From Sepioteuthis lessoniana (taxonomy: Eukaryota > Mollusca > Cephalopoda > Myopsida > Loliginidae), in assembly GCA_963585895.1 (NCBI GenBank), contig OY757939.1, positions 31,782,530 through 31,846,529 on the forward strand: a DNA stretch of 64,000 nt, read 5' to 3'. The notes under the pieces were generated by a model. The model had not been told where the DNA came from. It did no database searches and saw nothing but the letters and a program-made list of their open reading frames with translations. Numbering within the stretch: position 1 is the stretch's first letter; each line of letters starts with the position of its first letter. This document shows, one piece after another, positions 63,001-63,260 of the stretch. Both the position numbers and the translations under genes were made by a program.

Positions 63001-63260
63001 GCTAATTTTTGTGCAACTGATTTAAAAAAACAAAACAAAAAAAGGCAACAAATTTGCAATTTCAATTCTAAGATTACATAATCTTTAATCTTTCTTTGCA
63101 GACAATCCGTTCGACCAGTAGTGATGGCCCTGCCTTTTTTTCTCGAGGTATTCCAGCGTTTCTCTCATCTAGCATCCGAGGACTAAATGGAGCAAAACTT
63201 AGTGAATGGTCACCTGGTGCCTTACAGGTCAATCTCCGTGAAGATGATTTGGCTGTCTGA
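1..63260 (+). CDS. Giant MUC4-type transmembrane mucin, 5'-partial gene of 17 visible exons
   Basis: Spliced model 1-16876, 19562-19677, 20747-21037, 22065-22278, 24548-24976, 26624-26802, 27663-27824, 29450-29630, 30640-30794, 35063-35186, 35748-36092, 36600-36776, 51669-51741, 55819-55871, 57080-57167, 58835-58985, 63102-63260. Every junction is GT-AG and codon phase is kept throughout, giving 5,625 codons from the first exon and 965 residues after it. Domain order is mucin region, NIDO, AMOP, VWD (GDPH at its start), linker, three EGF-like modules, one TM helix, cytoplasmic tail. From family knowledge this is the order of MUC4; Drosophila Mesh shares NIDO-AMOP-VWD but has Sushi instead of EGF. 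Expected role: membrane-tethered, heavily O-glycosylated surface or adhesion protein (inference). The reading frame is already open at base 1, so the Met at 7 is not the start; signal peptide and promoter are outside the window. No other gene is visible nearby. The architecture is secure; orthology to vertebrate MUC4 is not shown. Confidence 0.9.
37..1174 (+). repeat. 1,138-bp in-frame duplication, copy 1
   Basis: Matches 5215-6352 base for base apart from two substitutions that I found (about position 180, silent, and about position 217, Thr to Pro). Offset is 5,178 bp, exactly 1,726 codons, so both copies read in the same frame. Homology stops abruptly at both ends. Confidence 0.93.
1072..1116 (+). 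other. CATPA cysteine motif 1 in mucin exon
   Basis: Encodes SPDCDILCATPAVEI. Related motifs occur at 3571-3615, 6250-6294 and 6685-6729. They carry nearly all the cysteines of the giant exon. Confidence 0.85.
1886..2700 (+). repeat. Coding tandem array, about 23 units of 11-12 residues
   Basis: Units follow the consensus ETFPDTQITTTK (36 bp) with a shorter 33-bp form ending IQTTTK. The forms often alternate, which suggests a 23-residue higher-order unit. The last third drifts (KLPYIQKTTK, EILPGSHITTPK). Each unit offers four or five Thr, so the array is a dense potential O-glycosylation tract. It is translated as part of the giant exon, not a non-coding satellite. Confidence 0.9.
3571..3615 (+). 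other. CATPA cysteine motif 2
   Basis: Encodes SPECNTLCATPAIDD. It is diverged from motif 1 but keeps both Cys and the ATPA core. Confidence 0.85.
5215..6352 (+). repeat. 1,138-bp in-frame duplication, copy 2
   Basis: Second copy of the segment at 37-1174. It carries a CATPA motif at its 3' end. About 4,040 bp of non-duplicated coding sequence lies between the copies, including the short-unit array at 1886-2700. Confidence 0.93.
6250..6294 (+). other. CATPA cysteine motif 3
   Basis: Copy of motif 1 inside the second 1,138-bp duplicate (offset 5,178 bp). Confidence 0.85.
6685..6729 (+). other. CATPA cysteine motif 4, single-Cys variant
   Basis: Encodes SDSDMICATPAVEIE. The first Cys is replaced by Ser and the CATPA core is kept. 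Confidence 0.8.
17105..17545 (+). mobile_element. SINE-like element, family C
   Basis: Intron 1. Shares a block running from GTGTCCTGGATATGACACTA through the 'agtggtagcacctgata' region to 'caaatagaact' with 27255-27570, 59905-60285 and (inverted) 60640-61045. The 3' half holds about three degenerate copies of a 60-bp unit containing CTGAATTGTTTGAAATAGAA. The end 'ggttaatacaccgaaaaacaacc' is a decayed form of the family tail. I infer a retroposon; no polymerase box is convincing. Confidence 0.6.
17546..18924. other. Intron 1 sequence, nothing recognised
   Basis: AT-rich, with scattered homopolymer A and T runs. I see no coding remnant, structured repeat or RNA gene here. Confidence 0.6.
18941..19153 (-). 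mobile_element. SINE A (tail type 1), 5'-truncated, with 16-bp target duplication
   Basis: Antisense copy of the SINE body found at 40904-41197, lacking the tRNA-like head. It is flanked by the perfect direct repeat ATGACTATAGGGTTAG at 18925-18940 and 19154-19169, which marks a retroposition event. Confidence 0.85.
19386..19435 (+). repeat. 25-bp tandem duplication (two copies)
   Basis: The unit ATGTACACTGATGTGCCACA plus ATAAA occurs twice in a row, shortly upstream of exon 2. Confidence 0.85.
19562..19677 (+). CDS. Exon 2: start of NIDO domain
   Basis: Acceptor TTGTTCAG|AA, donor TAT|GTAAGT, phase 1 to 0. Encodes LPSRVAFGTYYYENVY, the usual entry strand of a nidogen-like domain, which continues as VTTNGYITFG in the next exon. 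Confidence 0.9.
19678..20746. other. Intron 2, nothing recognised
   Basis: AT-rich sequence without identifiable repeats. The short open frame at 20409-20594 has no coding signature. Confidence 0.6.
20747..21037 (+). CDS. Exon 3: NIDO domain core
   Basis: Acceptor TGTTACAG|GTAACA, phase 0 to 0, 97 codons. Contains TNGYITFG, then VAMIAPFWSDL and GRVTYKFY, the hallmark NIDO strands, and ends NLTE. The donor GAG|GTGGCC is weak, but the next exon continues with VATFQMAL, as NIDO domains do, which supports the junction. Confidence 0.92.
21539..21762 (+). mobile_element. SINE B, tRNA-headed, with target duplication
   Basis: Starts with a tRNA-like head: an A-box-like stretch in GGCATAATGGTTAGAGTG and a B-box-like GAGTTCAATCC. 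The body matches 52261-52510 and the antisense copies at 57765-58030 and 59315-59561. The direct repeat ATTCCTATT at 21530-21538 and 21763-21771 flanks it. The tail is ACTTTACTTACTTTACTT-like. Confidence 0.85.
22065..22278 (+). CDS. Exon 4: C-terminal part of NIDO
   Basis: Acceptor TTAAAG|GTTGCG, donor CTG|GTATGT, phase 0 to 1. Encodes VATFQMALVPTQDEKNTFCI, a Tyr/Trp-rich middle and VSIGLSDGRKFYKQ, ending ELHHIVGNT-G, as expected for the end of a NIDO domain. Confidence 0.92.
22649..24099 (+). mobile_element. Tc1-like DNA transposon, complete ends, dead transposase
   Basis: Inverted ends CACCCCTGGACAAAAATA at 22649 and 24099, bordered by TA dinucleotides (22647-22648, 24100-24101). The inverted repeats stay recognisable for about 200 bp (22649-22860 against 23895-24099). 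Inside, a transposase relic runs on the + strand: the N-terminal helix-turn-helix from ATG 22962 (MAKGTKLFEFEKDK, then SQREISKALGCSKTVIS) ends at a stop near 23090. Near 23645 comes DLNPIENLWGLIVAKVY, and near 23790 KLVDSMPS. Stops and frameshifts make it inactive. Length 1,451 bp is close to the usual 1.3-1.7 kb of the family. Confidence 0.92.
22962..23860 (+). pseudogene. Tc1-family transposase pseudogene
   Basis: N-terminal HTH fragment, then a degraded DDE core containing the DLNPIENLWG block that precedes the third catalytic acid, then the C-terminal SMPS block. Several stops and frameshifts interrupt it. Not an expressed host gene. Confidence 0.88.
24105..24547. other. Intron 4 remainder before exon 5, nothing recognised
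   Basis: AT-rich, no repeat or coding match seen. Confidence 0.55.
24548..24976 (+). CDS. Exon 5: AMOP domain
   Basis: Acceptor TTTCTCAG|GTAAGG, donor TTAG|GTAAGC, phase 1 to 1. Encodes GVWVESIQNRLDYRKKKC followed by a Cys-rich block with TCPCTQKQATAD, a GPYGGGTLTTGQPYGG loop, then LCCDKKPSYCKQFYYHRPS and GCKNYQPP. The Cys spacing and the C-terminal CKxYxPP are typical of AMOP (adhesion-associated domain in MUC4 and other proteins). The whole domain is in one exon. Confidence 0.93.
25030..26306 (+). mobile_element. Penelope-like element fragment in palindromic arrangement
   Basis: The left part (about 25065-25610) is an inverted copy of the element's 3' end; the right part (about 25610-26306) is in sense orientation and encodes a GIY-YIG-type segment: KYIGETSQNLHIHLKEHKRD, then ALFRHISQFNPNFDF and ISPYLSKSILNSYNI. 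The two arms pair over roughly 500 bp around a 190-bp loop. A 12-bp direct repeat AAATAAAGTAAT at 25018-25029 and 26307-26318 suggests one insertion event. GIY-YIG C-termini and partly inverted copies are known for Penelope-like elements. Class assignment is by motif only. Confidence 0.75.
25465..25550. repeat. 43-bp tandem duplication inside the Penelope-like left arm
   Basis: The 43-bp unit beginning GCTATTTAAAATGGGTTTGC is present twice at 25465 and 25508. The right arm has it once, so it arose within the left arm. Confidence 0.85.
26624..26802 (+). CDS. Exon 6: start of VWD domain with GDPH motif
   Basis: Acceptor TTTTTAG|GTTGGT, donor GAA|GTAAGT, phase 1 to 0. Encodes GWSWGDPHFHTMDGKDYTFN and then GWGEYEMVYM, the typical VWD entry. 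GDPH is encoded at 26635-26646; in MUC4 and some other VWD proteins this is where the chain is cleaved between Asp and Pro. Confidence 0.94.
26803..27254. other. Intron 6, first part, nothing recognised
   Basis: AT-rich, no repeat or coding signal seen. Confidence 0.5.
27255..27570 (+). mobile_element. SINE-like family C, diverged
   Basis: Shares with 17105-17545 and 59905-60285 the blocks 'tatgacactaaactacatctg', 'attactctcaggtcaactctgac' and 'gtcaaatagat'. It ends in 'gttgatatgcgataaaacca', the tail common to this family. Confidence 0.6.
27663..27824 (+). CDS. Exon 7: VWD domain, middle
   Basis: Acceptor TTTTTAG|GTGACA, donor AAG|GTAAGT, phase 0 to 0, 54 codons. Encodes VTISDNRDDINILINRTEKY, later DSLLITFKNGVAVK, consistent with the beta-strand-rich middle of VWD. 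Confidence 0.88.
27825..29449. other. Intron 7, nothing recognised
   Basis: 1.6 kb, AT-rich. No coding remnant or repeat family in common with the rest of the window was seen. Confidence 0.55.
29450..29630 (+). CDS. Exon 8: VWD domain, C-terminal half
   Basis: Acceptor TCTTTTAG|GTGTCA, donor ACAT|GTAAGT, phase 0 to 1. Encodes LMGRVNFPSTISGETYGLLG followed by GNYIIDDDFIGRNGKKWNIN and FEFGET. The 'TxGLLGxxN-DDxFxxxNG' pattern is diagnostic for VWD. Confidence 0.93.
29631..30597. other. Intron 8, nothing recognised
   Basis: AT-rich; the short open frame at 29855-30115 has no recognisable product. Confidence 0.55.
30640..30794 (+). CDS. Exon 9: post-VWD segment (alternative acceptor 42 bp upstream)
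   Basis: Two in-frame acceptors exist: ATTCCAG|GG before 30598 and CTTCCAG|GG before 30640. The downstream one gives FGET-WRVKEKESLFTY, matching the W-x-V...SLFTY continuation usual after VWD in MUC4-like proteins, so I chose it. The upstream one would insert 14 residues (IYSGCNSLHRYLPG) after the Trp. Donor AAG|GTTTGT, phase 1 to 0. Confidence 0.82.
30795..31143. other. Intron 9, first part, nothing recognised
   Basis: AT-rich sequence. Confidence 0.5.
31144..31250 (+). repeat. Dispersed repeat, copy 1 of 2
   Basis: Shares about 95 bp with 52167-52260, including AAATAAAATCATCTTC and a GAAGACCTT block running to TCTTTGTACATTT. It may be the end of a retroelement; identity unknown. Confidence 0.7.
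31395..33450 (+). mobile_element. Decayed reverse-transcriptase/GIY-YIG retroelement, Penelope-like
   Basis: Broken open frames on the + strand together form one retroelement polyprotein. An N-terminal part lies at 31400-31639 (PYSFKNIPLPDKHQYKLALM), and RT pieces at 31764-32051 (CFITLKNHKSDFQSNPTFRL). Around 32140 comes KYDIREFYPSI (palm motif A). At 32244-32525 are NFDNPMGSYDSAKISELVGC and GLYREDR, in the place of the usual YxDD-type motif, which here has a substituted acid position. At 33002-33445 comes a Cys-rich linker (NCIKKEDCPLKGRC) and a GIY-YIG nuclease (KVYVGSTKGPFKQRYYDHKS). Frameshifts and stops separate the pieces, so it is inactive. RT plus C-terminal GIY-YIG is the Penelope-like architecture; the subclass is uncertain. 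Confidence 0.78.
32796..32858 (+). repeat. About 30-bp tandem duplication within the retroelement
   Basis: 'agagaagacaat(a)aaaacat' followed by 'acagaata' occurs twice in a row. It also disrupts the element's coding frame. Confidence 0.7.
33837..33864. repeat. (TA)n microsatellite
   Basis: About 14 uninterrupted TA units directly before a SINE copy. Confidence 0.95.
33865..34125 (+). mobile_element. SINE A (tail type 1), diverged
   Basis: Degraded head, then the shared blocks 'aggtaaatagtagggcaaactaagctctttaac' (split by changes), 'ctagaaggaaaacgctgaattcaa' and 'ggggctggtaaata', collinear with 40904-41197. Confidence 0.8.
34126..35062. other. Intron 9, last part, nothing recognised
   Basis: AT-rich, no coding remnant seen. 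Confidence 0.55.
35063..35186 (+). CDS. Exon 10: Cys-containing linker after VWD
   Basis: Acceptor ACCATAG|GAATGC, donor TTG|GTAAGT, phase 0 to 1. Encodes ECLNYSFQEACLQDSARTGN, then VQAAVLGAQ. The C-x8-C-x2-D-x3-TGN pattern resembles the segment that follows VWD in MUC4-like proteins. Confidence 0.88.
35187..35747. other. Intron 10, nothing recognised
   Basis: AT-rich. Confidence 0.55.
35748..36092 (+). CDS. Exon 11: beta-rich domain and first half of EGF 1
   Basis: Acceptor TTACAG|ATCACA, donor GAAG|GTAACC, phase 1 to 1. About 85 residues of unassigned, probably beta-sheet sequence (DMPVLFHVKTTCKNYNFDKK, FQWTPLTSDPCRLQFHALRS) lead into HFCDCENGGQCNFN, the start of an EGF-like module. Confidence 0.9.
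36093..36599. other. Intron 11, nothing recognised
   Basis: AT-rich. Confidence 0.5.
36600..36776 (+). CDS. Exon 12: end of EGF 1 and EGF 2
   Basis: Acceptor TTTTAG|ATCGCT, donor TTTG|GTAGGT, phase 1 to 1. Encodes CICPKNFGGDRCE (end of EGF 1), then TPCNLSHCHENVRCKEKSG and CGNCPNSMLGTGKVC (EGF 2, with an atypical C-terminal loop). Confidence 0.9.
36880..37810 (-). mobile_element. Non-LTR retrotransposon RT fragment
   Basis: 37431-37808 reads VAGVLQGDTLALYLFIICLD, later TDTDYVDDIALLANT: the RT palm with the YxDD motif (here YVDD). It continues, with frame breaks, to about 36890, where the antisense still reads TRML-AILN-SWKHHPTK and the C-terminal blocks of this LINE type. It is truncated at its 5' side near 37810, next to a (TA)n tract. 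Clade not assigned. Confidence 0.85.
37829..37858. repeat. (TA)n microsatellite
   Basis: About 14 TA units. Confidence 0.9.
38240..43015 (-). mobile_element. Near full-length R2-like LINE, disabled
   Basis: Reading right to left: N-terminal Cys motif CICGKMCKNQRGLKIQQ (about 42730), pre-RT region (42097-42540), RT (41211-42122) with ASAPGPSGVPYIVYKRC, LWLDLANAYGSMPH and RAYMDDLTV, the thumb/linker resumed at 40418-40890 (KPIKSLGKTFNSSLKD), a further domain at 39918-40343, and a restriction-like endonuclease block at 39255-39869 (SLRPDLILHSDN, then WELTVSWEEY and the following Lys-rich helix). RT with a C-terminal restriction-like nuclease is the R2-type order. Frameshifts near 42120, 40400 and 39890, a stop near 42597 and an inserted SINE make it inactive. 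The 3' non-coding part runs to about 38240. Its local GC content is higher than that of the surrounding intron. The ends are approximate. Confidence 0.88.
40904..41197 (+). mobile_element. SINE A (tail type 1), full length, nested in the LINE
   Basis: tRNA-like head with an A-box-like GTGGTGTAATGGTTAAAGCG and a B-box-like GCGAGTTCGTACTCCAG, then the body with CCCTTGGGAAAGGTATGAAC and the tail ending 'gaggggttggtaaatag'. It is flanked by the 13-bp direct repeat TACCTCCCATGAC (40891-40903 and 41198-41210), which is LINE coding sequence; the RT frame lines up on both sides. This is the best-preserved copy in the window. Confidence 0.95.
43016..43719. other. Intron 12 segment, nothing recognised
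   Basis: AT-rich. The small open frame pair at 43469-43770 has no coding support. Confidence 0.5.
43720..43930 (-). repeat. Unclassified dispersed repeat, copy 1
   Basis: The reverse complement is similar to 47415-47625: it shares 'gataattccatgga', 'attttgttaatttga' and 'ttttgttgtcat' in the same order. Probably an old mobile element of unknown class. Confidence 0.7.
43931..44875. other. Intron 12 segment, nothing recognised
   Basis: Very AT-rich, with a short (TA)n tract near 44005. Confidence 0.5.
44876..45190 (+). mobile_element. LINE 3'-end fragment, copy B
   Basis: Decayed frame reads VKVKEVEKLNKYLNLDRELK, then, after a break, GRIGTFQNTTLLKKSVRIFR and VLKT. Collinear with 45200-45491 and with pieces at 48120-48313 and 49675-50110, so all derive from one non-LTR family. 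Confidence 0.75.
45191..45491 (+). mobile_element. LINE 3'-end fragment, copy C, with simple-repeat tail
   Basis: Second 3' fragment of the same family in the same orientation directly after copy B. It ends in a run of ATT then GTT triplets (about 45460-45489), likely the element's 3' tail. Confidence 0.75.
45694..45781. repeat. (TA)44 microsatellite
   Basis: 88 bp of uninterrupted TA, the longest in the window. Confidence 0.97.
45782..47084. other. Intron 12 segment, nothing secure
   Basis: AT-rich. A faint tRNA-like 'ggactcgaaccataactact' on the reverse strand near 46375 could be an old SINE head, but I do not call it. Confidence 0.45.
47085..47245 (+). mobile_element. LINE fragment with CCHC motif (copy A, part 1)
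   Basis: Reads CKLCVDRDVTVNHVRECRKL, then AQKDYKSEHDWKGKVINWEL. C-x2-C-x8-H-x3-C is the zinc knuckle that follows the RT in this LINE family. Same family as 49770-49960. Confidence 0.8.
47415..47625 (+). repeat. Unclassified dispersed repeat, copy 2
   Basis: Inverted relative to 43720-43930. It interrupts LINE copy A between its CCHC segment and its 3' segment. Confidence 0.7.
48120..48313 (+). mobile_element. LINE fragment (copy A, part 2)
   Basis: Reads RKPKLTLITKKKRTCHQVDF and continues AVQADHKMKVKENEKLEKYF, the region downstream of the CCHC knuckle. It is cut at 48313 by the insertion of the miniature LTR element. Confidence 0.78.
48314..48606 (+). repeat. 5' LTR of the miniature element
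   Basis: 293 bp, TGCCGCGACC...TCCGCAACA. Partner of 48799-49088. Confidence 0.93.
48799..49088 (+). repeat. 3' LTR of the miniature element
   Basis: 290 bp, preceded by the purine tract and followed by the ACCT target duplication. Confidence 0.93.
49094..49669 (-). mobile_element. Possible solo LTR, antisense
   Basis: Starts just after TG at 49095 (tgttatattaaaag). On the reverse strand it has a TATA-like AATATAAAAGG (around 49530) followed by a pyrimidine-rich start region, as LTR promoters do. A possible 5-bp duplication ACCTC lies at 49089-49093 and 49670-49674, but the right end lacks a clean TG/CA terminus. Tentative. Confidence 0.35.
49675..50110 (+). mobile_element. LINE fragments in scrambled order (copy A, part 3)
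   Basis: Reads first a 3'-region block (VTMIPIVVVALRTVSKK), then a zinc-knuckle block from further upstream in the family (KLCGELDETVNHVSKYSKL), then the extreme 3' block (KTIQTTVLLCSGKIFRRVLE). The order in intact relatives is knuckle, then 3' blocks, so this is a rearranged or internally deleted copy. Confidence 0.72.
50111..50657. other. Intron 12 segment, nothing recognised
   Basis: AT-rich, no repeat match seen. Confidence 0.5.
50658..51227 (+). mobile_element. Solo LTR, 570 bp
   Basis: Begins TGTAACGTTACCCCC and ends ATAGTGTTACA, with TG/CA termini in a short inverted repeat (TGTAAC/GTTACA). The 4-bp target duplication TGTA sits at 50654-50657 and 51228-51231. Markedly GC-richer than its surroundings. 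No primer site or coding region follows, so it is a recombined solo LTR, of Gypsy or BEL/Pao type. The open frame at 50834-51151 lies wholly inside it and is not a gene. The strand is not certain. Confidence 0.85.
51265..51560 (-). mobile_element. SINE A (tail type 1), antisense, nearly complete
   Basis: From 'ggcaggatatgacacaaggtcag' through 'tttactcatagctggaagg' to a head remnant 'acaatgataaccattaga', collinear with the reverse complement of 40904-41197. It ends about 105 bp before exon 13. Confidence 0.82.
51669..51741 (+). CDS. Exon 13: first half of EGF 3
   Basis: Acceptor AATTTCAG|GTTTCT, donor TGCAG|GTATGG, phase 1 to 2. Encodes GFCYITPCKNGGTCNQLKNG and TYYC, a textbook EGF start (PCxNGGTC). 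Confidence 0.92.
51905..52165 (-). mobile_element. SINE A (tail type 2), antisense
   Basis: Begins with repeated GGTTTGGTT, then the tail 'ttaacggcatatcaaccttt' and body 'gggttcatacctttcccaagggtatt'; the reversed tRNA-like head ends 'acaattacaccatggggac'. It shares head and body with 40904-41197 but has a different 3' tail. Confidence 0.85.
52167..52260 (+). repeat. Dispersed repeat, copy 2 of 2
   Basis: Matches 31144-31250. Confidence 0.7.
52261..52510 (+). mobile_element. SINE B, tRNA-headed
   Basis: Head 'ataatggtgagaatg' and 'gagttcaatcccaggtcgag', body 'cttgatgcctccttgcttaa', end 'ctatggtcggccaacttag'. Collinear with 21539-21762, with a longer middle. Confidence 0.85.
52631..52930. mobile_element. 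300-bp foldback (MITE-like) element
   Basis: TAGATATGATCAGTTATGAT at the left pairs with the complementary right end at about 52899-52930. The inverted arms extend, imperfectly, almost to the centre, where TGCTGTTCCAGATAGAA and its complement flank a short loop. No coding capacity. A non-autonomous DNA transposon is the likeliest explanation. Confidence 0.8.
53280..53935 (-). mobile_element. Mariner-type transposon, internally deleted
   Basis: Reverse strand. An N-terminal fragment (53699-53896, SKERDDKESKICLMLKTSQS) is followed after a short gap by the transposase C-terminus (53404-53658: DLPDLNPLDYAIWGILENK, then FRRRVDTIIEKNGSHIE). Most of the catalytic core between them is missing. The end 'cagagtgccgaggcag' near 53281 may be the terminal repeat. 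Confidence 0.82.
54047..54075. repeat. (AT)n microsatellite
   Basis: About 14 AT units. Confidence 0.9.
54395..54875 (+). mobile_element. Family C SINE 3' part with three tandem tail units
   Basis: The family C internal block (GAATTGTTT...AACAGTTTGATCA) is followed by three tandem copies, about 89-100 bp each, of the tail 'gatttggcattaaataacctacaatggttgatatgcc...aaccaaaccaaat' (with changes), beginning near 54599, 54698 and 54789. Confidence 0.75.
54876..55429. other. Intron 13 segment, nothing recognised
   Basis: AT-rich. A T-rich segment near 55320-55430 holds short repeats of TAGGAAAT. Confidence 0.5.
55430..55740. repeat. Degenerate (GAT)n-rich tract
   Basis: Runs of GATGATGA and TAATGATGATG are interspersed. 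A fragment of SINE A tail ('gacataaggtcca' to 'gttttccttctcc', 55520-55585) lies within it. Confidence 0.75.
55819..55871 (+). CDS. Exon 14: second half of EGF 3
   Basis: Acceptor TTTACAG|TTGCCC, donor ATTG|GTAAGT, phase 2 to 1. Encodes SCPRGYGGYLCEGGHSDI, completing the third EGF module. 53 bp, the shortest exon. Confidence 0.9.
56043..56225. mobile_element. Two SINE A heads in inverted head-to-tail-lost arrangement
   Basis: 'gtccttgtggcatgatggctaa' on the + strand opens the segment and 'ctttaaccattacaccacaagg' (the same head, antisense) closes it, with shared body pieces between. The result is a palindrome-like pair. Confidence 0.75.
56226..56308. repeat. About 19-bp tandem repeat, 4-5 copies
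   Basis: 'gtcacataagtattaaaaa' repeated with small changes, beginning immediately after the SINE pair. Confidence 0.88.
56309..57079. other. Intron 14 remainder, nothing recognised
   Basis: No repeat family match seen; ends in a long T-rich splice acceptor tract. Confidence 0.5.
57080..57167 (+). CDS. Exon 15: transmembrane helix
   Basis: Acceptor after a run of 16 T, TTTCAG|GAATAA; donor ATCAG|GTTGGT, phase 1 to 2. Encodes ETALGMGIGLSLAIILL followed by Leu-rich sequence and CCI. It is followed by four Arg in the next exon, which fixes an extracellular N-terminus by the positive-inside rule. Confidence 0.95.
57168..57764. other. Intron 15, first part, nothing recognised
   Basis: AT-rich. 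Confidence 0.5.
57765..58030 (-). mobile_element. SINE B, antisense, full length
   Basis: From 'taagtaaagttggtgact' to the reversed head 'ctctaaccatcatgccaat', matching the reverse complement of 52261-52510. Confidence 0.88.
58180..58425 (-). mobile_element. SINE A (tail type 2), antisense
   Basis: Tail 'taatggcatatcaacttt', body 'tcatacctttcccaagagta', reversed head 'ccactacaccacagggact'. A 14-bp piece (ctggagtttgactg) is duplicated near 58335. Confidence 0.83.
58485..58600 (+). mobile_element. Mariner transposase C-terminal relic
   Basis: Reads TNGIQTLQH, stop, LKKYMDCKEDYI, stop, preceded by DDVISTIDNFF in another frame: the tail of a mariner-type transposase. Short and dead. Confidence 0.55.
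58835..58985 (+). CDS. Exon 16: juxtamembrane cytoplasmic tail
   Basis: Acceptor GCTTTCAG|ACGTCG, donor GAG|GTAAAC, phase 2 to 0. Encodes RRRRQQHQEYSSGLPEESIA, then NDDYEPQYFRT. The basic stop-transfer cluster confirms orientation. Two Tyr lie in acidic contexts and are possible phosphorylation or sorting sites (inference). Confidence 0.92.
59018..59262 (+). mobile_element. SINE A (tail type 1), diverged
   Basis: 'ttggtaaatagtagagccag', 'actctttaatggtcat', and 'aggcaactagtctaggagaa' are collinear with 40904-41197. An internal stretch is partly duplicated. Confidence 0.75.
59315..59561 (-). mobile_element. SINE B, antisense, with target duplication
   Basis: Full-length antisense copy, flanked by GGTACTATATA at 59304-59314 and 59562-59572. 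Confidence 0.9.
59905..60285 (+). mobile_element. SINE family C, near full length
   Basis: 'gactgcatctctgcagaag', 'gtcctggatataacactaaa', 'gcagtggtagtacc'-like block, 'gtcaaatagaact', then the tail 'gatttggcattaaataa' and 'cctacaacggttgaa'. Best + strand copy of the family. Confidence 0.75.
60391..60640 (+). mobile_element. SINE A (tail type 2), sense
   Basis: Head GTCCTCGTGGTGTCATGGTT, body 'aatacccttgggaaagatat', then tail 'ctttggcattaaataacc' and 'ggttgatatgcc'. Same head and body as 40904-41197, but the tail is that of family C. Confidence 0.88.
60640..61045 (-). mobile_element. SINE family C, antisense, near full length
   Basis: Tail 'caaccattgaaggttattta' first, then 'tatttggcccatagataaga', 'accactccaggcca' and 'gcagagatgctgtcggtgta' at the head. 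It abuts the SINE at 60391 tail to tail. Confidence 0.8.
61140..61355 (-). mobile_element. SINE A (tail type 2), antisense
   Basis: 'aatggcatatcaacctttg', 'gggttcatacctttcccaag', then a degraded head ending 'ataccacagggattcc'. Confidence 0.82.
61580..61825 (+). repeat. Diverged direct repeat, copy 1
   Basis: Similar to 62825-63065: 'aacaaaaaactaaaaa', 'ccatctttgttgttt', 'tatatacttta' and 'tttgcaatt' occur in the same order. The two copies flank the mariner relic at 61826-62800. Confidence 0.7.
61826..62800 (-). mobile_element. Mariner-like relic with inverted ends and palindromic interior
   Basis: Ends GGTGAGTCAAAAGTTTTGCA (61826) and its complement (to 62800). TA precedes the left end. The reverse strand of the left half reads SGRPKTIDSKVILQPIKANP, then VSRTWRVSGEF and SSMVRHLHSTD: the helix-turn-helix of a mariner transposase. 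62168-62240 and 62493-62568 are inverted copies of each other. No catalytic core is present. Confidence 0.75.
62330..62490 (-). mobile_element. tRNA-headed SINE (family D), antisense
   Basis: The reverse strand reads ACATAGCATAACGGTTATAT (A-box region) and GGTTGCAGGTTTAATCC (B-box region). It sits between the inverted arms of the mariner relic. Only one copy is in the window. Confidence 0.55.
62825..63065 (+). repeat. Diverged direct repeat, copy 2
   Basis: Partner of 61580-61825. It ends about 36 bp before the last exon, so it forms part of its acceptor region. Confidence 0.7.
63102..63260 (+). CDS. Exon 17: C-terminal cytoplasmic tail and stop
   Basis: Acceptor TCTTTGCAG|ACAATC, phase 0. 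Encodes TIRSTSSDGPAFFSRGIPAF, then KLSEWSPGALQVNLREDDLAV and TGA. The complete cytoplasmic tail is about 103 residues, Ser-rich, and ends in Asp-Leu-Ala-Val. Confidence 0.93.
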   Translation, partial: TIRSTSSDGPAFFSRGIPAFLSSSIRGLNGAKLSEWSPGALQVNLREDDLAV

